DNA of 57,345 nucleotides from Streptomyces humicola (GTDB lineage Bacteria; Actinomycetota; Actinomycetes; Streptomycetales; Streptomycetaceae). Of the stretch, positions 16,996 to 26,158 are shown piece after piece (the stretch's first letter is position 1; each line of letters opens with the position of its first letter). The stretch lies in contig NZ_JANFNG010000038.1 in assembly GCF_024436035.1 (NCBI RefSeq), forward strand, positions 1 to 57,345, written 5' to 3'. A program made the position numbers and the translations under genes. The notes beneath the pieces are model-generated. The model saw only the letters and a list, made by a program, of their open reading frames with translations. It was not told the origin of the DNA and did not search any database.

Positions 16996-18117
16996 TCAGG
17001 ACATAGCTGCGATCGCGGACTTGACCTTCTCCGCGATGTTGGTGGGCAGCGGTGCGTAGCTCTGGGAGGAGAGCGGCTGCTGGGCTGCCGGGGACACGAT
17101 GTAGTTCAGGAACGACTTCGTCGCGGCCAGGGTCGCGGGCTTGTTGCCCTTGTCGCACACGATCTCGTTGGTGACGAGAACGATTGGCCATGCGCCCTCG
17201 GCCTTGGTGGCGTAGTTCAGCTTCAGCGCCAGGTCGCCGTTGGTGCCGACGATCTGCGCGTCAGCGATCGCCTTGGAGGCGGCGTCGGTGCTGATCGCGA
17301 CCGGCGCGGAGGCACCGGTGTCCAGCTCCGCCGTCTGCAGGTTGTTGGAGGTGGCGTACGACAACTCGTCGTAGGCGATCGCGCCAGGAGTCTGCTTGAC
17401 CCCGGCGGAAACGCCCTGCGAGCCCTGCGCGGACTGGCCGCCCTTGGCCTGCCAGGACTTGCCGCCGGAGTACGGCCAGTCGCTGGGCGCAGCGGCCTTG
17501 AGGTACTTGGTGAAGTTGTCGGTGGTGCCGGAGTCCTCGGTGCGGTGGAACGCCTGGATGGGCATCGAGGGGAGGTTGGCGCTCGGGTTGAGCTTCTTGA
17601 TCGCCGGGTCGTTCCAGGTGGTGATCTGGGAGTTGAAGATCTTCGCCAGCGTCGGGGCGTCGAGCACCAGGTTCTTCACGCCGGGCAGGTTGTAGATGAC
17701 CGCGATCGGGCCGCCGACCATGGGCAGGTCGATCGCCTGGCCGCCCTTGCAGACCGCCTTGGACTTCTCGATCTCGTCGGGCTTGAGCGGGGAGTCGGAG
17801 CCGGCGAAAGCGGTGCTGCCCTGCAGGAACTCGGTGATACCGGCGCCCGAGCCGGTGCCCTTGTAGTTGATCTGGGTGTTCGGGCAGGCCTGCATGTAGT
17901 TCTTGAGCCACTGGTTGATCGCGTTCTGCTGCGCAGTGGAGCCGGAGGCGAGCAGTTGGCCGCTGCCGTCGCACTTGATGCCGGAGGCGGAACTGGTCGA
18001 GCTGCCTGACGACGGGGTGTTGTTGTTGGAGCCACAGGCCGTCAGGACCAGGGCGCCGGAGACGGCCGCGGCGCCGACGGCCAGGGCGCGCAGCCCGCTC
18101 TTCCGCTGAAGCTTCAC
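16996..18117 (-). CDS. pstS: Phosphate-binding lipoprotein PstS
   Basis: 373 aa. Signal peptide MKLQRKSGLRALAVGAAAV with lipobox LTAC (Cys28) marks an exported lipoprotein. The mature part follows the PBP-like PstS fold with phosphate-contact motifs: ASGSTAQQNA, GTGSGAGITEFLQG, FAGSDSPL and RTEDSGTTDNFTKYL. It delivers phosphate to PstCA. It heads the leftward pst operon, has a PHO box upstream and a hairpin after its stop. A paralogue lies at 50742-51830. Confidence 0.96.
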   Translation of the reverse strand: MKLQRKSGLRALAVGAAAVSGALVLTACGSNNNTPSSGSSTSSASGIKCDGSGQLLASGSTAQQNAINQWLKNYMQACPNTQINYKGTGSGAGITEFLQGSTAFAGSDSPLKPDEIEKSKAVCKGGQAIDLPMVGGPIAVIYNLPGVKNLVLDAPTLAKIFNSQITTWNDPAIKKLNPSANLPSMPIQAFHRTEDSGTTDNFTKYLKAAAPSDWPYSGGKSWQAKGGQSAQGSQGVSAGVKQTPGAIAYDELSYATSNNLQTAELDTGASAPVAISTDAASKAIADAQIVGTNGDLALKLNYATKAEGAWPIVLVTNEIVCDKGNKPATLAATKSFLNYIVSPAAQQPLSSQSYAPLPTNIAEKVKSAIAAMS

Positions 18118-18252
18118 CTTCGAGTGTTCCTTCCTGGAGCCCGCCGGCGGACGGCGAAGCAGAGGGTTGGTACTGCCGTGTTCGTTCTGTGTTCAACCGG
18201 CAGCGGGCCCGCGCAAGGCACGGCGCTCACCGGTACGGCCGAAATTAGGCAG

Positions 18253-18296
18253 ATCAGGTGAAGCGGCCGACGGGAGAGGGTGAACGCAAGGTGAAC
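18253..18296 (-). promoter_or_regulatory. PHO box of pstS (PhoP binding site)
   Basis: On the minus strand, 11-nt direct repeat units run in perfect register: GTTCACCTTGC, GTTCACCCTCT, a degenerate third unit, then CTTCACCTGAT. The GTTCACC cores fall at 18296, 18285 and 18263, i.e. multiples of 11. This is the classical Streptomyces PhoP operator. A TAATTT-like -10 follows (about 18242-18247). Confidence 0.9.
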
Positions 18297-18342
18297 CTCG
18301 GCCATCGGGCCGTCGTACGAGCCAGGGGAGGGGACGCAGCGG

Positions 18343-18792
18343 TTACGTGATGTTGCCGAGCGTGCCCAGGGCCCGCATGAGCTCGTCGACGAGCGGCCGG
18401 TCGCGGTCGTACGTCAGGCGCCGCCGGGCCTCGGACGGTGGCAGCCACACCAGGCGGTCCACCTCGCGGTTGGGCACGAACGAACCCGAAACGGCCTGCG
18501 CCGCCCAGTAGCGGACCTCCTTGGGCCGGCCGGCCACCAGGTAGTGCGAGGAGGGCAGCGCGGGGCCGAGCACGCACTCCAGGCCCGTCTCCTCCCTCAC
18601 CTCGCGCAGCGCCGCCTGCGCGAACGGCTCGCCCGGCTTCACCTTGCCCTTTGGGTGCGAGTAGTCGTCGTACCGGGGGCGGTGGATCAAGGCGATCTCC
18701 ACGGACCCGTCGTAGGGCGAACGGCGCCAGACCACCGCGCCGGCCGCGCGGATGGTTTTCGAGGTGCCGGTCGCCGTCTGCCGGTCGGCCAT
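18343..18792 (-). CDS. NUDIX hydrolase (MutT-like)
   Basis: 149 aa, a single NUDIX domain. The NUDIX box is complete: GKVKPGE, seven residues, then REVREETGL (about 48-70), with the catalytic Glu residues present. Substrate is probably an oxidised or polyphosphorylated nucleotide; the MutT1-like beginning AAGAVVWRR and the neighbouring ppk suggest a diadenosine-polyphosphate or 8-oxo-nucleotide enzyme. Mycobacterial MutT1 has an added phosphoglycerate-mutase-like domain, absent here. It lies 50 nt after the CHAD gene, co-oriented with ppk, and upstream of the PHO box. Confidence 0.9.
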   Translation of the reverse strand: MADRQTATGTSKTIRAAGAVVWRRSPYDGSVEIALIHRPRYDDYSHPKGKVKPGEPFAQAALREVREETGLECVLGPALPSSHYLVAGRPKEVRYWAAQAVSGSFVPNREVDRLVWLPPSEARRRLTYDRDRPLVDELMRALGTLGNIT

Positions 18793-18842
18793 GCCTCTCC
18801 TTACGCTCCTTACGGCTTCCTATGACTTCCCATGGCGTCGGC

Positions 18843-19895
18843 TCACGGCGCCGTCGCCGGCGCAGGCGCGGGGACCATCCCCTGCCACATGTGGCTGAAC
18901 GCGTACCGCGCCGCCTCGACCTCCGATCGCTGGTCGGTGTGGAGCACGCCCAGCGCATACGCGGTCGCCGGCGTGATCCGGGGGGTCCGCGCCGCGCCCG
19001 CCACGGCGGCGGCGGCATCGGCCGCCTCCCGGTGCCGATCGAGGGCGCGTGCCGCGCCGTGCAGCCGTGCGGCGTTCGGTGACCCGGCGGGCGGCGGGGC
19101 GGCGCCGTCCAGAACCTCCAGCGCATAGCGGCTGAGCCGCACCAGCGCCCGGGTGCGGTGCCAGGGCGCGTCCTGCGCCTCGTCGGCACCGGCGTCGGCC
19201 GGCGACTCGGCGAGCACGGTGCGCAGCGCGTACCCGTTGTACGGGCGGGCGGCCACCGCCAGCGGGAGCGCCTGGGCCGCCTCCACGAGCCGCCGGTGCG
19301 CGGCCTCGGCGAGCGGCGTCAGCACCCGCGGGGCGGGCGCCGCAGCCGCCGTGGTGAGGGGCAGCTCGGAGACGAGCAGCGCGACGGAGTCGGCGACGGC
19401 GTGGAAGCGCGAGGAACCGAACGCCTGCAGCGTGGAGGAGTGCGCCCGGGTCCGCACCAGCGTCAACTGCCGCTCCAGCAGCGCCCCGGCGCGCGCCGCG
19501 CCGACCGCCATCGTGGAGCGCGCCTGGCCCCCGCCCTCATCGGAGGTGAGGCGGGCGAGCGCCGAGCGCAGCCGCGCCAGGTGCACCGCGCACTGCTGCT
19601 CGCGCGACAACGTGGCGTTGAGCCAACCCAGTTCGCCGCGCAGCCGCTCCGCCCACACCGCCTCGACGAGCGGCTCGTACGTATGCAGGGCCGCGCTGAT
19701 CCGCCGCGCCGAGCCGCGCATCAGCTGCACCGCGGAGGCCTCGTCCTCCTCGCCCAGCCGCAGCGCGCGCAGGAACTCGCCTGCGTGCGCTCCCAGGTAT
19801 GCGGCGAGCACCTCGCCACCGGTCCGGTCGGCGGAGGGCAGGTGCGCTCCCGGGGCAGTCGGTGCGAGCGGGCTGTCAGGGTGTCGCTGGGCCAC
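18843..19895 (-). CDS. CHAD-domain (polyphosphate-binding) protein
   Basis: 350 aa, helical, with many conserved His/Arg/Lys residues in two CHAD repeats: [18 protein letters not shown] (first half) and [17 protein letters not shown] (second half). CHAD domains bind polyphosphate through such basic helices, and here the gene overlaps the 3' end of ppk by 20 nt, so the products are co-expressed. Most CHAD proteins in streptomycete ppk operons lack a CYTH domain, as here. The GTG start at 19895 gives [10 protein letters not shown]. Confidence 0.88.
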   Translation of the reverse strand: MAQRHPDSPLAPTAPGAHLPSADRTGGEVLAAYLGAHAGEFLRALRLGEEDEASAVQLMRGSARRISAALHTYEPLVEAVWAERLRGELGWLNATLSREQQCAVHLARLRSALARLTSDEGGGQARSTMAVGAARAGALLERQLTLVRTRAHSSTLQAFGSSRFHAVADSVALLVSELPLTTAAAAPAPRVLTPLAEAAHRRLVEAAQALPLAVAARPYNGYALRTVLAESPADAGADEAQDAPWHRTRALVRLSRYALEVLDGAAPPPAGSPNAARLHGAARALDRHREAADAAAAVAGAARTPRITPATAYALGVLHTDQRSEVEAARYAFSHMWQGMVPAPAPATAP

Positions 19896-22242
19896 GCCGG
19901 CGCCTCCGCGCGTCGATGAGCATTTCCTGTACGTTCCGCAGCGGGCGGCCCTCGGCGTCGGTGCTGTGCCGGGTCCAGTTGCCGTCCGGGCCGAGATGCC
20001 AGGACGAGGTCTCGTCGGAAACCCCGATCTCCACCAGGCGGTTGAGCGCCGCGCGGTGCGCGGCATCGGTGACCCGGACGATCGCCTCGATGCGGCGGTC
20101 CAGGTTACGGTGCATCATATCCGCGCTGCCGATCCACACTTCGGGCCCGCCGCCGTTGCCGAAGACGAAGATCCGCGAGTGCTCCAGGAACCGGCCGAGG
20201 ATGCTGCGCACCCGGATGTTCTCCGACAGGCCTGCCACACCGGGCCGCAGCGCGCAGATGCCGCGCACCCAGATGTCGACCGGCACACCGGCCATCGCCG
20301 CCCGGTACAGCGCGTCGATGATCGCCTCGTCGACCATCGAGTTGACCTTGATGCGGATGAACGCGGGTTGCCCGGCGCGGTGGTACTCGATCTCCCTGTT
20401 GATGCGGGAGATCAGACCGTCGCGCAGGGAGCGCGGTGCGACGAGCAGACGGCGGTAGGACTCGCGGCGCGAGTAGCCGGAGAGCCGGTTGAACAGGTCC
20501 GACAGGTCCGCGCCGACCTGCGGGTCGGAGGTCAGAAGCCCCAGGTCCTCGTACAGCCGCGCGGTCTTGGGGTGGTAGTTCCCGGTGCCCACGTGCGAGT
20601 AGCGGCGCAGCGTGTCGCCCTCCTGCCGTACGACCAGCGACAGTTTGGAGTGGGTCTTGAGCCCGACCAGCCCGTACACGACGTGGCAGCCCGATTCCTC
20701 CAGTTTGCGTGCCCACTTGATGTTCGCCTGCTCGTCGAAGCGCGCCTTGATCTCGACGAGCACCAGCACCTGTTTGCCCGACTCCGCCGCGTCTATCAGG
20801 GCGTCGACGATCGGCGAGTCGCCCGTCTCGCTACCAGAGGTGCGGTAGAGCGTCTGCTTGATCGCGAGCACGTCGGGGTCGGCTGCGGCCTGTTCGAGGA
20901 ACGCCTGGACGGAGGTGGAGAAGCTGTCGTAGGGGTGGTGGAGCAGCACGTCGCGTTCGCGCAGCGCGGCGAAGATGTCGGGCGGCGTGGCCGACTCGAC
21001 CTCGGCGAGATCGCGGTGCGTGCCCGCGACGAACTTCGGGTACTTCAGATCCGGCCGGTCCAGCCCGGCGATGCCGAAGAGCCCGGTCAGGTCGAGCGGC
21101 CCGGGCAGCGGGTAGACCTCGGCGTCCGAGACCTTCAGCTCGCGCACGAGCAGGTCGAGGACGTACGGGTCGATCGACTCCTCGACCTCGAGCCGCACCG
21201 GCGGGCCGAAGCGGCGGCGCATCAGCTCCTTCTCCAGCGCCTGCAGGAGGTTCTCGGCGTCGTCCTCCTCGACCTCGAGATCCTCGTTGCGGGTGACGCG
21301 GAACGTGTGGTGGGCGAGCACGTCCATGCCCGGGAAGAGCTCTTCGAGGTGGGCGGCGATCACGTCCTCGAGGGGCACGTAGCGCTGCGGCCCGGCTTCG
21401 AGGAAGCGGGAGAGCAGCGGCGGGACCTTGACGCGGGCGAAGTGCTGGTGGCCGCTGACGGGGTTGCGCACGACGACCGCGAGATTGAGCGAGAGCCCCG
21501 AGATGTACGGGAAGGGGTGCGCTGGGTCGACCGCGAGCGGGGTCAGTACCGGGTAGATGCGCTGGCGGAAGAGGGTGAACAGGCGGGACTGCTCCTTCTC
21601 CGTCAGCTCGTTCCAGCGGATGACATCGATGCCCTCGGCGGCGAGTGCGGGGGCGACGTCGTTCTGGAAGCAGGCGGCGTGCCGGGCCATGAGCTCCCGC
21701 GACCGGCTCCAGATCAGGTCGAGCACCTCGCGTGGCTGCAGTCCGGAGGCGGAGCGGGTGGCGACGCCGGTGGCGATGCGGCGCTTGAGGCCGGCGACGC
21801 GCACCATGAAGAACTCGTCCAGGTTGCCGGCGAAGATCGCCAGGAAATTGGCGCGTTCGAGGAGCGGGGTGGCCGGGTCCTCGGCGAGTTCGAGCACCCG
21901 TTCGTTGAACGCGAGCCAGCTGCGTTCCCGGTCGAGGAAGCGGCCCTGCGGCAGCTCCTCGGCGGCCTCGGCGATGATCACGTCCTCGCTGACCTCGTCG
22001 GCGTCGGAGTCGAGGTCCGGCACCGCGAGGGGGCGGTGGGGGCCCATGCCGCCGCCGAGGCCGCCCACGCCTGCGACACCGCCGGCGGGCCGCGGGGTGA
22101 CGGGCACCGCGGGTGGCGCGCCGGTGTCGGCGCTCGCGAGGTCCGCGGTGTCGGCGGTGTCGGAGGTGTCGGAGGCGTGGGCGGTGTTCACCGCATCCGC
22201 AGCGCGAGCTGCTTCGCTCAGGGCACGATCCGTAGTACGCAT
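19876..22242 (-). CDS. ppk: Polyphosphate kinase (RNA degradosome family)
   Basis: 788 aa. All four PPK1 domains are recognisable: N-terminal [19 protein letters not shown], head domain, and the C-terminal catalytic pair with the autophosphorylated His in [11 protein letters not shown] and the [18 protein letters not shown] and [11 protein letters not shown] segments. It makes polyphosphate from ATP reversibly. The N-terminal 85 residues are a low-complexity tail with repeated SDT/ADT and Gly-rich segments, longer than in most orthologues. The ATG at 22242 has GAGGAGG upstream. It heads the ppk-CHAD-NUDIX set. Confidence 0.96.
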   Translation of the reverse strand: MRTTDRALSEAARAADAVNTAHASDTSDTADTADLASADTGAPPAVPVTPRPAGGVAGVGGLGGGMGPHRPLAVPDLDSDADEVSEDVIIAEAAEELPQGRFLDRERSWLAFNERVLELAEDPATPLLERANFLAIFAGNLDEFFMVRVAGLKRRIATGVATRSASGLQPREVLDLIWSRSRELMARHAACFQNDVAPALAAEGIDVIRWNELTEKEQSRLFTLFRQRIYPVLTPLAVDPAHPFPYISGLSLNLAVVVRNPVSGHQHFARVKVPPLLSRFLEAGPQRYVPLEDVIAAHLEELFPGMDVLAHHTFRVTRNEDLEVEEDDAENLLQALEKELMRRRFGPPVRLEVEESIDPYVLDLLVRELKVSDAEVYPLPGPLDLTGLFGIAGLDRPDLKYPKFVAGTHRDLAEVESATPPDIFAALRERDVLLHHPYDSFSTSVQAFLEQAAADPDVLAIKQTLYRTSGSETGDSPIVDALIDAAESGKQVLVLVEIKARFDEQANIKWARKLEESGCHVVYGLVGLKTHSKLSLVVRQEGDTLRRYSHVGTGNYHPKTARLYEDLGLLTSDPQVGADLSDLFNRLSGYSRRESYRRLLVAPRSLRDGLISRINREIEYHRAGQPAFIRIKVNSMVDEAIIDALYRAAMAGVPVDIWVRGICALRPGVAGLSENIRVRSILGRFLEHSRIFVFGNGGGPEVWIGSADMMHRNLDRRIEAIVRVTDAAHRAALNRLVEIGVSDETSSWHLGPDGNWTRHSTDAEGRPLRNVQEMLIDARRRRRGPATP

Positions 22243-22543
22243 GGTGGCGCCGTCCTCCTCGAAACCGGGGGCGTCATTCCCATTGTCCCGTGTCGCGGAG
22301 GGAAACGGCAGGTCGGAGGTGGTCCGGCGAGGGCCTGCCACTGCTCGGAGGTGGTCGTGGCCACGATGGTCCCGGCGGTCCCGGTGGTCTCGCGGGGTCG
22401 GCACAGCGGGCTGCATTCACCGATGCTCGCAAGCAAGTTTGAATCACGGGTAACGAGCACATGGCGCACAGGAAAGCGCGGCACGTCCCGCGGGAGGACT
22501 CCTGGGGTACCGGGTACCGGGTACCGGGCGCCGGGCGTCGACG
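22243..22543. other. Intergenic region between ppk and mshD with a GGGTACC repeat
   Basis: 301 nt carrying the leftward ppk promoter region. A tandem 7-nt repeat GGGTACC lies at 22505-22525 (three exact copies). No convincing PHO box was found; only loose GTTACCC and ATTCAAA-like blocks occur on the minus strand around 22435-22455. No open reading frame here has a ribosome binding site. Confidence 0.6.
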
Positions 22544-23473
22544 TCAGAGCTCGGTGCGGTACATGAGGTCGACCTCGTGGACGGTGAAGCCGAGCCGCTC
22601 GTACACCGTCACCGCCGCGGTGTTGTCGGCGTCCACATAGAGCATCGCCGTGGGCATGCCCCGGTCGTACGCCAGATGGCGCAGGCCGATCAGCGTCAGC
22701 GCCCTGCCCAGCCCCGAGCCCTGCTCCGACGGGTGCACGCCGAGGACGTACACCTCGCCGAGCTCCTCGGCGGCATGGACCTTCGTCCAGTGGAAACCGA
22801 CGACCTCCGGCCCCCTGAGAGCGAGAAAGAAACCGTCCGGGTCGAACCAGGGCTGCGCGATGCGGTCATCCAGGTCACGCTGGGTGAGCGAGCCCTGCTC
22901 GGGGTGGTGGGCGAAGGCGGCGGCGTTCACCGCGAGCCAGGAGGCGTCGTCCTGCCCGGGCACGAACGTACGGACGGTGACGCCCGCCGGGAGAGCGGGC
23001 TCGGCGAGTGGCGGATCGCCCGGCAACGGCCGCCGCATCTGCCGCAGCTCCCGGAAGAGCGCGAGCCCCAGCTGCGCCGCCAGATGCCGTGCGGCGGGGT
23101 GGCCGCCGTGCGCCCACACGCGCAGCCGCTTGTCCGACGCGTCCAGCAGCGCATGCCCGAGTGTGCGGCCGTGGCCACGCCCCCGGTGCCGCGGGTGTAC
23201 GACGAGCTCCGCCGCCGGCGCCTCCACCGGATCGACGTCCTCCAACTGCGCGTACCCGACCAGCTCTTCACCTGCGTAGAGCACCAGGTGCCGCACCCCG
23301 GGCCGCCGCCCTCCGCGCAGATTGAGCCGCCCCTGCTCCGACACCGCCGCCTGCCCGTCGGCGGCCGCGGCCTGCCCGATGAGATCGTTCAAGACCTGCG
23401 CGATCCCGGCCGGCACGTCGTCGAAAGTCTCGATCCGCCGCGGTCCGGGGGGAAGCTGTACGGGGTCGGTCAT
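22544..23473 (-). CDS. mshD: Mycothiol synthase MshD
   Basis: 309 aa, the expected length, made of two tandem GNAT domains. Acetyl-CoA-binding signatures are seen in both: HPRHRGRGHGRTLGHALL (N-terminal) and VHPSEQGSGLGRALTLIGL (C-terminal). The WFDPDGFFLAL and VDADNTAAVTVYERLGF stretches are characteristic of MshD, which acetylates Cys-GlcN-Ins in the last step of mycothiol synthesis. It stands alone, leftward, with an ATG at 23473 lacking a strong ribosome binding site. Confidence 0.95.
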   Translation of the reverse strand: MTDPVQLPPGPRRIETFDDVPAGIAQVLNDLIGQAAAADGQAAVSEQGRLNLRGGRRPGVRHLVLYAGEELVGYAQLEDVDPVEAPAAELVVHPRHRGRGHGRTLGHALLDASDKRLRVWAHGGHPAARHLAAQLGLALFRELRQMRRPLPGDPPLAEPALPAGVTVRTFVPGQDDASWLAVNAAAFAHHPEQGSLTQRDLDDRIAQPWFDPDGFFLALRGPEVVGFHWTKVHAAEELGEVYVLGVHPSEQGSGLGRALTLIGLRHLAYDRGMPTAMLYVDADNTAAVTVYERLGFTVHEVDLMYRTEL

Positions 23474-23786
23474 GACTACGAGTTTAACGATCCCAGGGCT
23501 AACGAGCGGCGGGTGGGGGCGCGTTGGACCGTGCGAAACGTGTGAGAGGGGCCGACTCGGCACGGATGGAGGGGAAACGTTTATGCCGTAAGAAATGAAT
23601 AAGGAATTTGAGGCGGACGTCATTTCTGAGAAATGGAATCACCGTAATCTCATGCGCCTCTCATTGGTTTCCGCGTCCGCGGCCGGTGCCGCCGGGTAAC
23701 GTTTTGTGCGTCGCGACAGAAAAGGCCAAGTGCCGAAAGGCCGAGCGCCGAATAATCGAAACCTTGTCCATCCGAAGGAGATCGCC
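23474..23786 (+). promoter_or_regulatory. AT-rich upstream region of basic peptide A, with a shared regulatory dyad
   Basis: 313 nt without a gene and noticeably AT-richer than its surroundings. A 26-nt dyad-like block (23627-23652) begins TGAGAAATG and ends TAATCTCA. Further down, GGTAACGTTTT (23695-23705) resembles a promoter. Both blocks recur upstream of peptide B (26016-26041 and 26084-26095) at exactly the same spacing: 52 nt from the T of TAATCTCA to the T of TAA(C/T)G. This is strong evidence for a common control region. Confidence 0.65.
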
Positions 23787-23924
23787 GTGATCGTCCGTAA
23801 GATCGCCCGCTTCGTCCCCGCCACCGACCGCCGGGTCGTCTCCCGTCAAGGTGAGGGCTTCGGCCGGGGTGAGGGCCGCGGACGCAGGGTCATCATCCGC
23901 CGTCACCGTCGCCACCACGGCTGA
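23787..23924 (+). CDS. Small Arg-rich basic peptide A (paralogue of peptide B)
   Basis: 45 aa from a GTG start with an excellent ribosome binding site (GAAGGAG, 6 nt upstream). It has 13 Arg, 1 Lys and 3 His against 3 acidic residues. N-terminal half: IVRKIARFVPATDRRVV; C-terminal half: EGRGRRVIIRRHRRHHG. It aligns with peptide B (26159-26305): R4, I6, R8, V10, P11, R15, V17 and V18 are identical without gaps, as is the block EGRGRRV. No Cys, leader-cleavage motif, signal peptide or membrane helix is present. Its own terminator follows. It could be a nucleic-acid-binding, antimicrobial or secreted peptide; no known family was recognised. Confidence 0.75.
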   Translation: MIVRKIARFVPATDRRVVSRQGEGFGRGEGRGRRVIIRRHRRHHG

Positions 23925-23948
23925 GCCTGCTTGACGGCAACGCACTGC

Positions 23949-23980
23949 GGGCCCACGGCGCGATGCCGTGGGCCCTTTTC
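23949..23980 (+). terminator. Intrinsic terminator after basic peptide A
   Basis: An 11-bp perfect stem (23949-23959 with 23965-23975), loop GCGAT, is followed by TTTTCTCT. It lies 24 nt after the peptide stop and 26 nt before the ABC exporter start, making a short monocistronic peptide mRNA with possible read-through into the exporter. Confidence 0.85.
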
Positions 23981-24001
23981 TCTGTCGCCGCGGGAGCACC
24001 G

Positions 24002-25963
24002 ATGAACGCCTACGAAGACCAACGGACCGTCGAACTGCGCCGCGTAGACGCACCCGGCGCACCCGGCGCACCCGGCGAGTACGACGGGTACGCCGACGCC
24101 ACGATCGAACTGCGCGCGGTGCCCGCGGCCGTCGAGCCCGGCACGCTCGCCGCACCCGTCGAAGCCGCCGCACCCGCCGCCGGAGATGCTGCGGCCGCTC
24201 CGGCCCCCGCCGTCCGCCTCTCGGCACGTGAAGCATTCGGCCGCTTCTGGCCGTTGACCAAGGGCGACCGGCCGCGGCTGGCCCTGGTCTGCCTGTGCAT
24301 CGTGCTCGGCGTGCTCGGCGAGACCGCCGCGATCCTCCTGTTCGGCGAGATCACCGACACCGCGCTGCGCGCCGGTTCCGTCTCCGCGTTCTGGCGCCCG
24401 GCGGAGCAGTGGATCGCGCTCACCGTCGTCGGCGCGATCACCGGGTACCTCGGCAACTGGCTCGCGGCATGGACCGCCGAGCGCTTCGTGATGCGCCTGC
24501 GCGCCCGTGTCTTCAGCCACGTCCAGGAGCTGCCGCCCGACTTCTTCGGCCGCCACCGCCTCGGCGACCTCGTCGAGCGGCTCACCGGCGACATCGACGC
24601 GATCGAGCAGATGGTCGTCTCGGGCGTCGTCGGTGCCGTCTCGGCCGTCTTCAGCGTGCTCTTCTTCTCCGCGGCCGCCATCTGGATGCGCTGGGACCTG
24701 GCCGTCGCCACCTTCGCGCTCGCCCCGCTCTTCTGGCTGGCCGCCCGTCGCTTCTCCGGCCGCATCAAGACCGTCTCGCGGCAGGAGCGTGCCTCGGACG
24801 GCGCGATCACCTCGATCGTCGAGGAGTCGCTCAGCAACGTGCTGCTCACCCAGGCCTACAACCGCAAGAGCGCGGAGGAGCAGCGGCTGGCGCGCGAGGC
24901 CCGTACATGGATGCGCGCCTCCGTCACCGGCGCCCGGCTGAGCGAGCTTTACCAGCAGATCGTGGTGGTCGTCGAGACGGTGTGCGTGCTGGCCGTCATC
25001 GGCCTGGGCGCGTGGGAGATCTCCGCGCACCGGATGACGCTCGGCGAGCTGCTCGCCTTCGCCGCGTTCATGGGCTACCTGTACCCGCCGATCCAGTCCC
25101 TCGGCCACCTCGGCCTGACGTTCACGGCGGCGACGGCCGGCGCCGAGCGGCTGGTGGAGATCCTCGACGCACAGCCCGCGGTCAGCGACCCGGCTCCCGG
25201 AGCGGGCCCGGTACCGGAACGGGCCCATGGACACGTCGAGTTCAATGCCGTCGGCTTCCGCTACCCGGGAGCCGAGGCCGACGCCCTGCGCGGTGTGTCC
25301 TTCGCCGCGCGCCCCGGAGAGTTGGTGATCGTCACGGGGGCGAGCGGAGCGGGCAAGTCCACGGTCTCCAAGCTGCTCCTGCGCTTCTACGACCCGGACG
25401 CGGGCGGTGTCACGCTGGACGGCCACGACCTGTCCCGGCTCCCCCTCGCCTTCGTCCGTGAACAGATCACCCTGCTCCCGCAACAGACCCTGATCCTCCA
25501 CGACACGATCGCCGCGAACATCGCCTGCGGACGGCCGGGCGCGACGCGGCACGAGATCGTCGGCGCCGCCCGCGCCGCCGACGCCCACGACTTCATCGCG
25601 GCCCTCCCGGACGGTTACGACACGCGCATCGACGCGCACACCGCCCACCTCTCCGGCGGCCAGCTCCAACGCATCGCCATCGCGCGCGCGATGCTGCGCC
25701 AAGCGCCCGTCCTGGTCCTCGACGAACCCACGACCGGCCTCGACGCCCTCGCCGCACGCCGCGTGATCGAACCGCTGCGCCGCCTGATGTCCGGCCGCAC
25801 GACGATCATGATCACCCACGACCTCAACCTCGCGCCGGATGCCGACCGCATCCTCGTCCTCGACCGGGGCCACCTCGTTGAGACGGGCACGCACGCGGAG
25901 CTGCTGGCGTGGGGCGGCGCGTACGCGCGGTTGCACGCCTCACAGAACGGCGGGCGCGGCTGA
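24002..25963 (+). CDS. ABC exporter half-transporter (fused permease-ATPase)
   Basis: 653 aa. A hydrophilic N-terminal extension of about 80 residues, rich in Ala/Pro, carries two similar pieces (VELRRV and IELRAV). Six membrane helices follow (about 95-370), then the nucleotide-binding domain: Walker A TGASGAGKST (about 445-454), signature LSGGQLQR (about 550), Walker B VLVLDEPTTGLD (about 570), switch His in ITHD (about 606). It belongs to the type IV/B-family exporters; no C39 peptidase domain is present. It should act as a homodimer pumping a drug, lipid or peptide out. Its location between two paralogous basic peptides makes peptide export a testable idea, not a conclusion. Confidence 0.92.
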   Translation: MNAYEDQRTVELRRVDAPGAPGAPGEYDGYADATIELRAVPAAVEPGTLAAPVEAAAPAAGDAAAAPAPAVRLSAREAFGRFWPLTKGDRPRLALVCLCIVLGVLGETAAILLFGEITDTALRAGSVSAFWRPAEQWIALTVVGAITGYLGNWLAAWTAERFVMRLRARVFSHVQELPPDFFGRHRLGDLVERLTGDIDAIEQMVVSGVVGAVSAVFSVLFFSAAAIWMRWDLAVATFALAPLFWLAARRFSGRIKTVSRQERASDGAITSIVEESLSNVLLTQAYNRKSAEEQRLAREARTWMRASVTGARLSELYQQIVVVVETVCVLAVIGLGAWEISAHRMTLGELLAFAAFMGYLYPPIQSLGHLGLTFTAATAGAERLVEILDAQPAVSDPAPGAGPVPERAHGHVEFNAVGFRYPGAEADALRGVSFAARPGELVIVTGASGAGKSTVSKLLLRFYDPDAGGVTLDGHDLSRLPLAFVREQITLLPQQTLILHDTIAANIACGRPGATRHEIVGAARAADAHDFIAALPDGYDTRIDAHTAHLSGGQLQRIAIARAMLRQAPVLVLDEPTTGLDALAARRVIEPLRRLMSGRTTIMITHDLNLAPDADRILVLDRGHLVETGTHAELLAWGGAYARLHASQNGGRG

Positions 25964-26015
25964 ACGCGGCTGAATTCTTATCCGTCCCCTACTGCTCGCG
26001 GTTCCCGCGATTCAA

Positions 26016-26100
26016 TGAGAACTGAAATCAGGTTAATCTCAGCCGCAATTCACTGAAATCGGCCACCGAGGACCGGAAATGCGGTTAATGTTTTTCCTGT
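26016..26100 (+). promoter_or_regulatory. Upstream control region of basic peptide B, matching that of peptide A
   Basis: The block 26016-26041 (starting TGAGAACTG, ending TAATCTCA) matches 23627-23652 at 21 of 26 positions. TTAATGTTTTT (26085-26095) matches TAACGTTTT upstream of peptide A. The spacing between the two blocks is identical in both copies. It sits about 60-140 nt before the peptide B start. Confidence 0.65.
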
Positions 26101-26158
26101 CGAAGCCGGAAAGGCGGAGACAGGGAAATACTCGAAGCCTTCAAATGAGGAGAACACC

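Noticed and set aside
22430-22470. PHO box upstream of ppk
   Set aside because: Only loose GTTACCC and ATTCAAA blocks, not in 11-nt register; too weak to call although ppk is PhoP-regulated in other streptomycetes.
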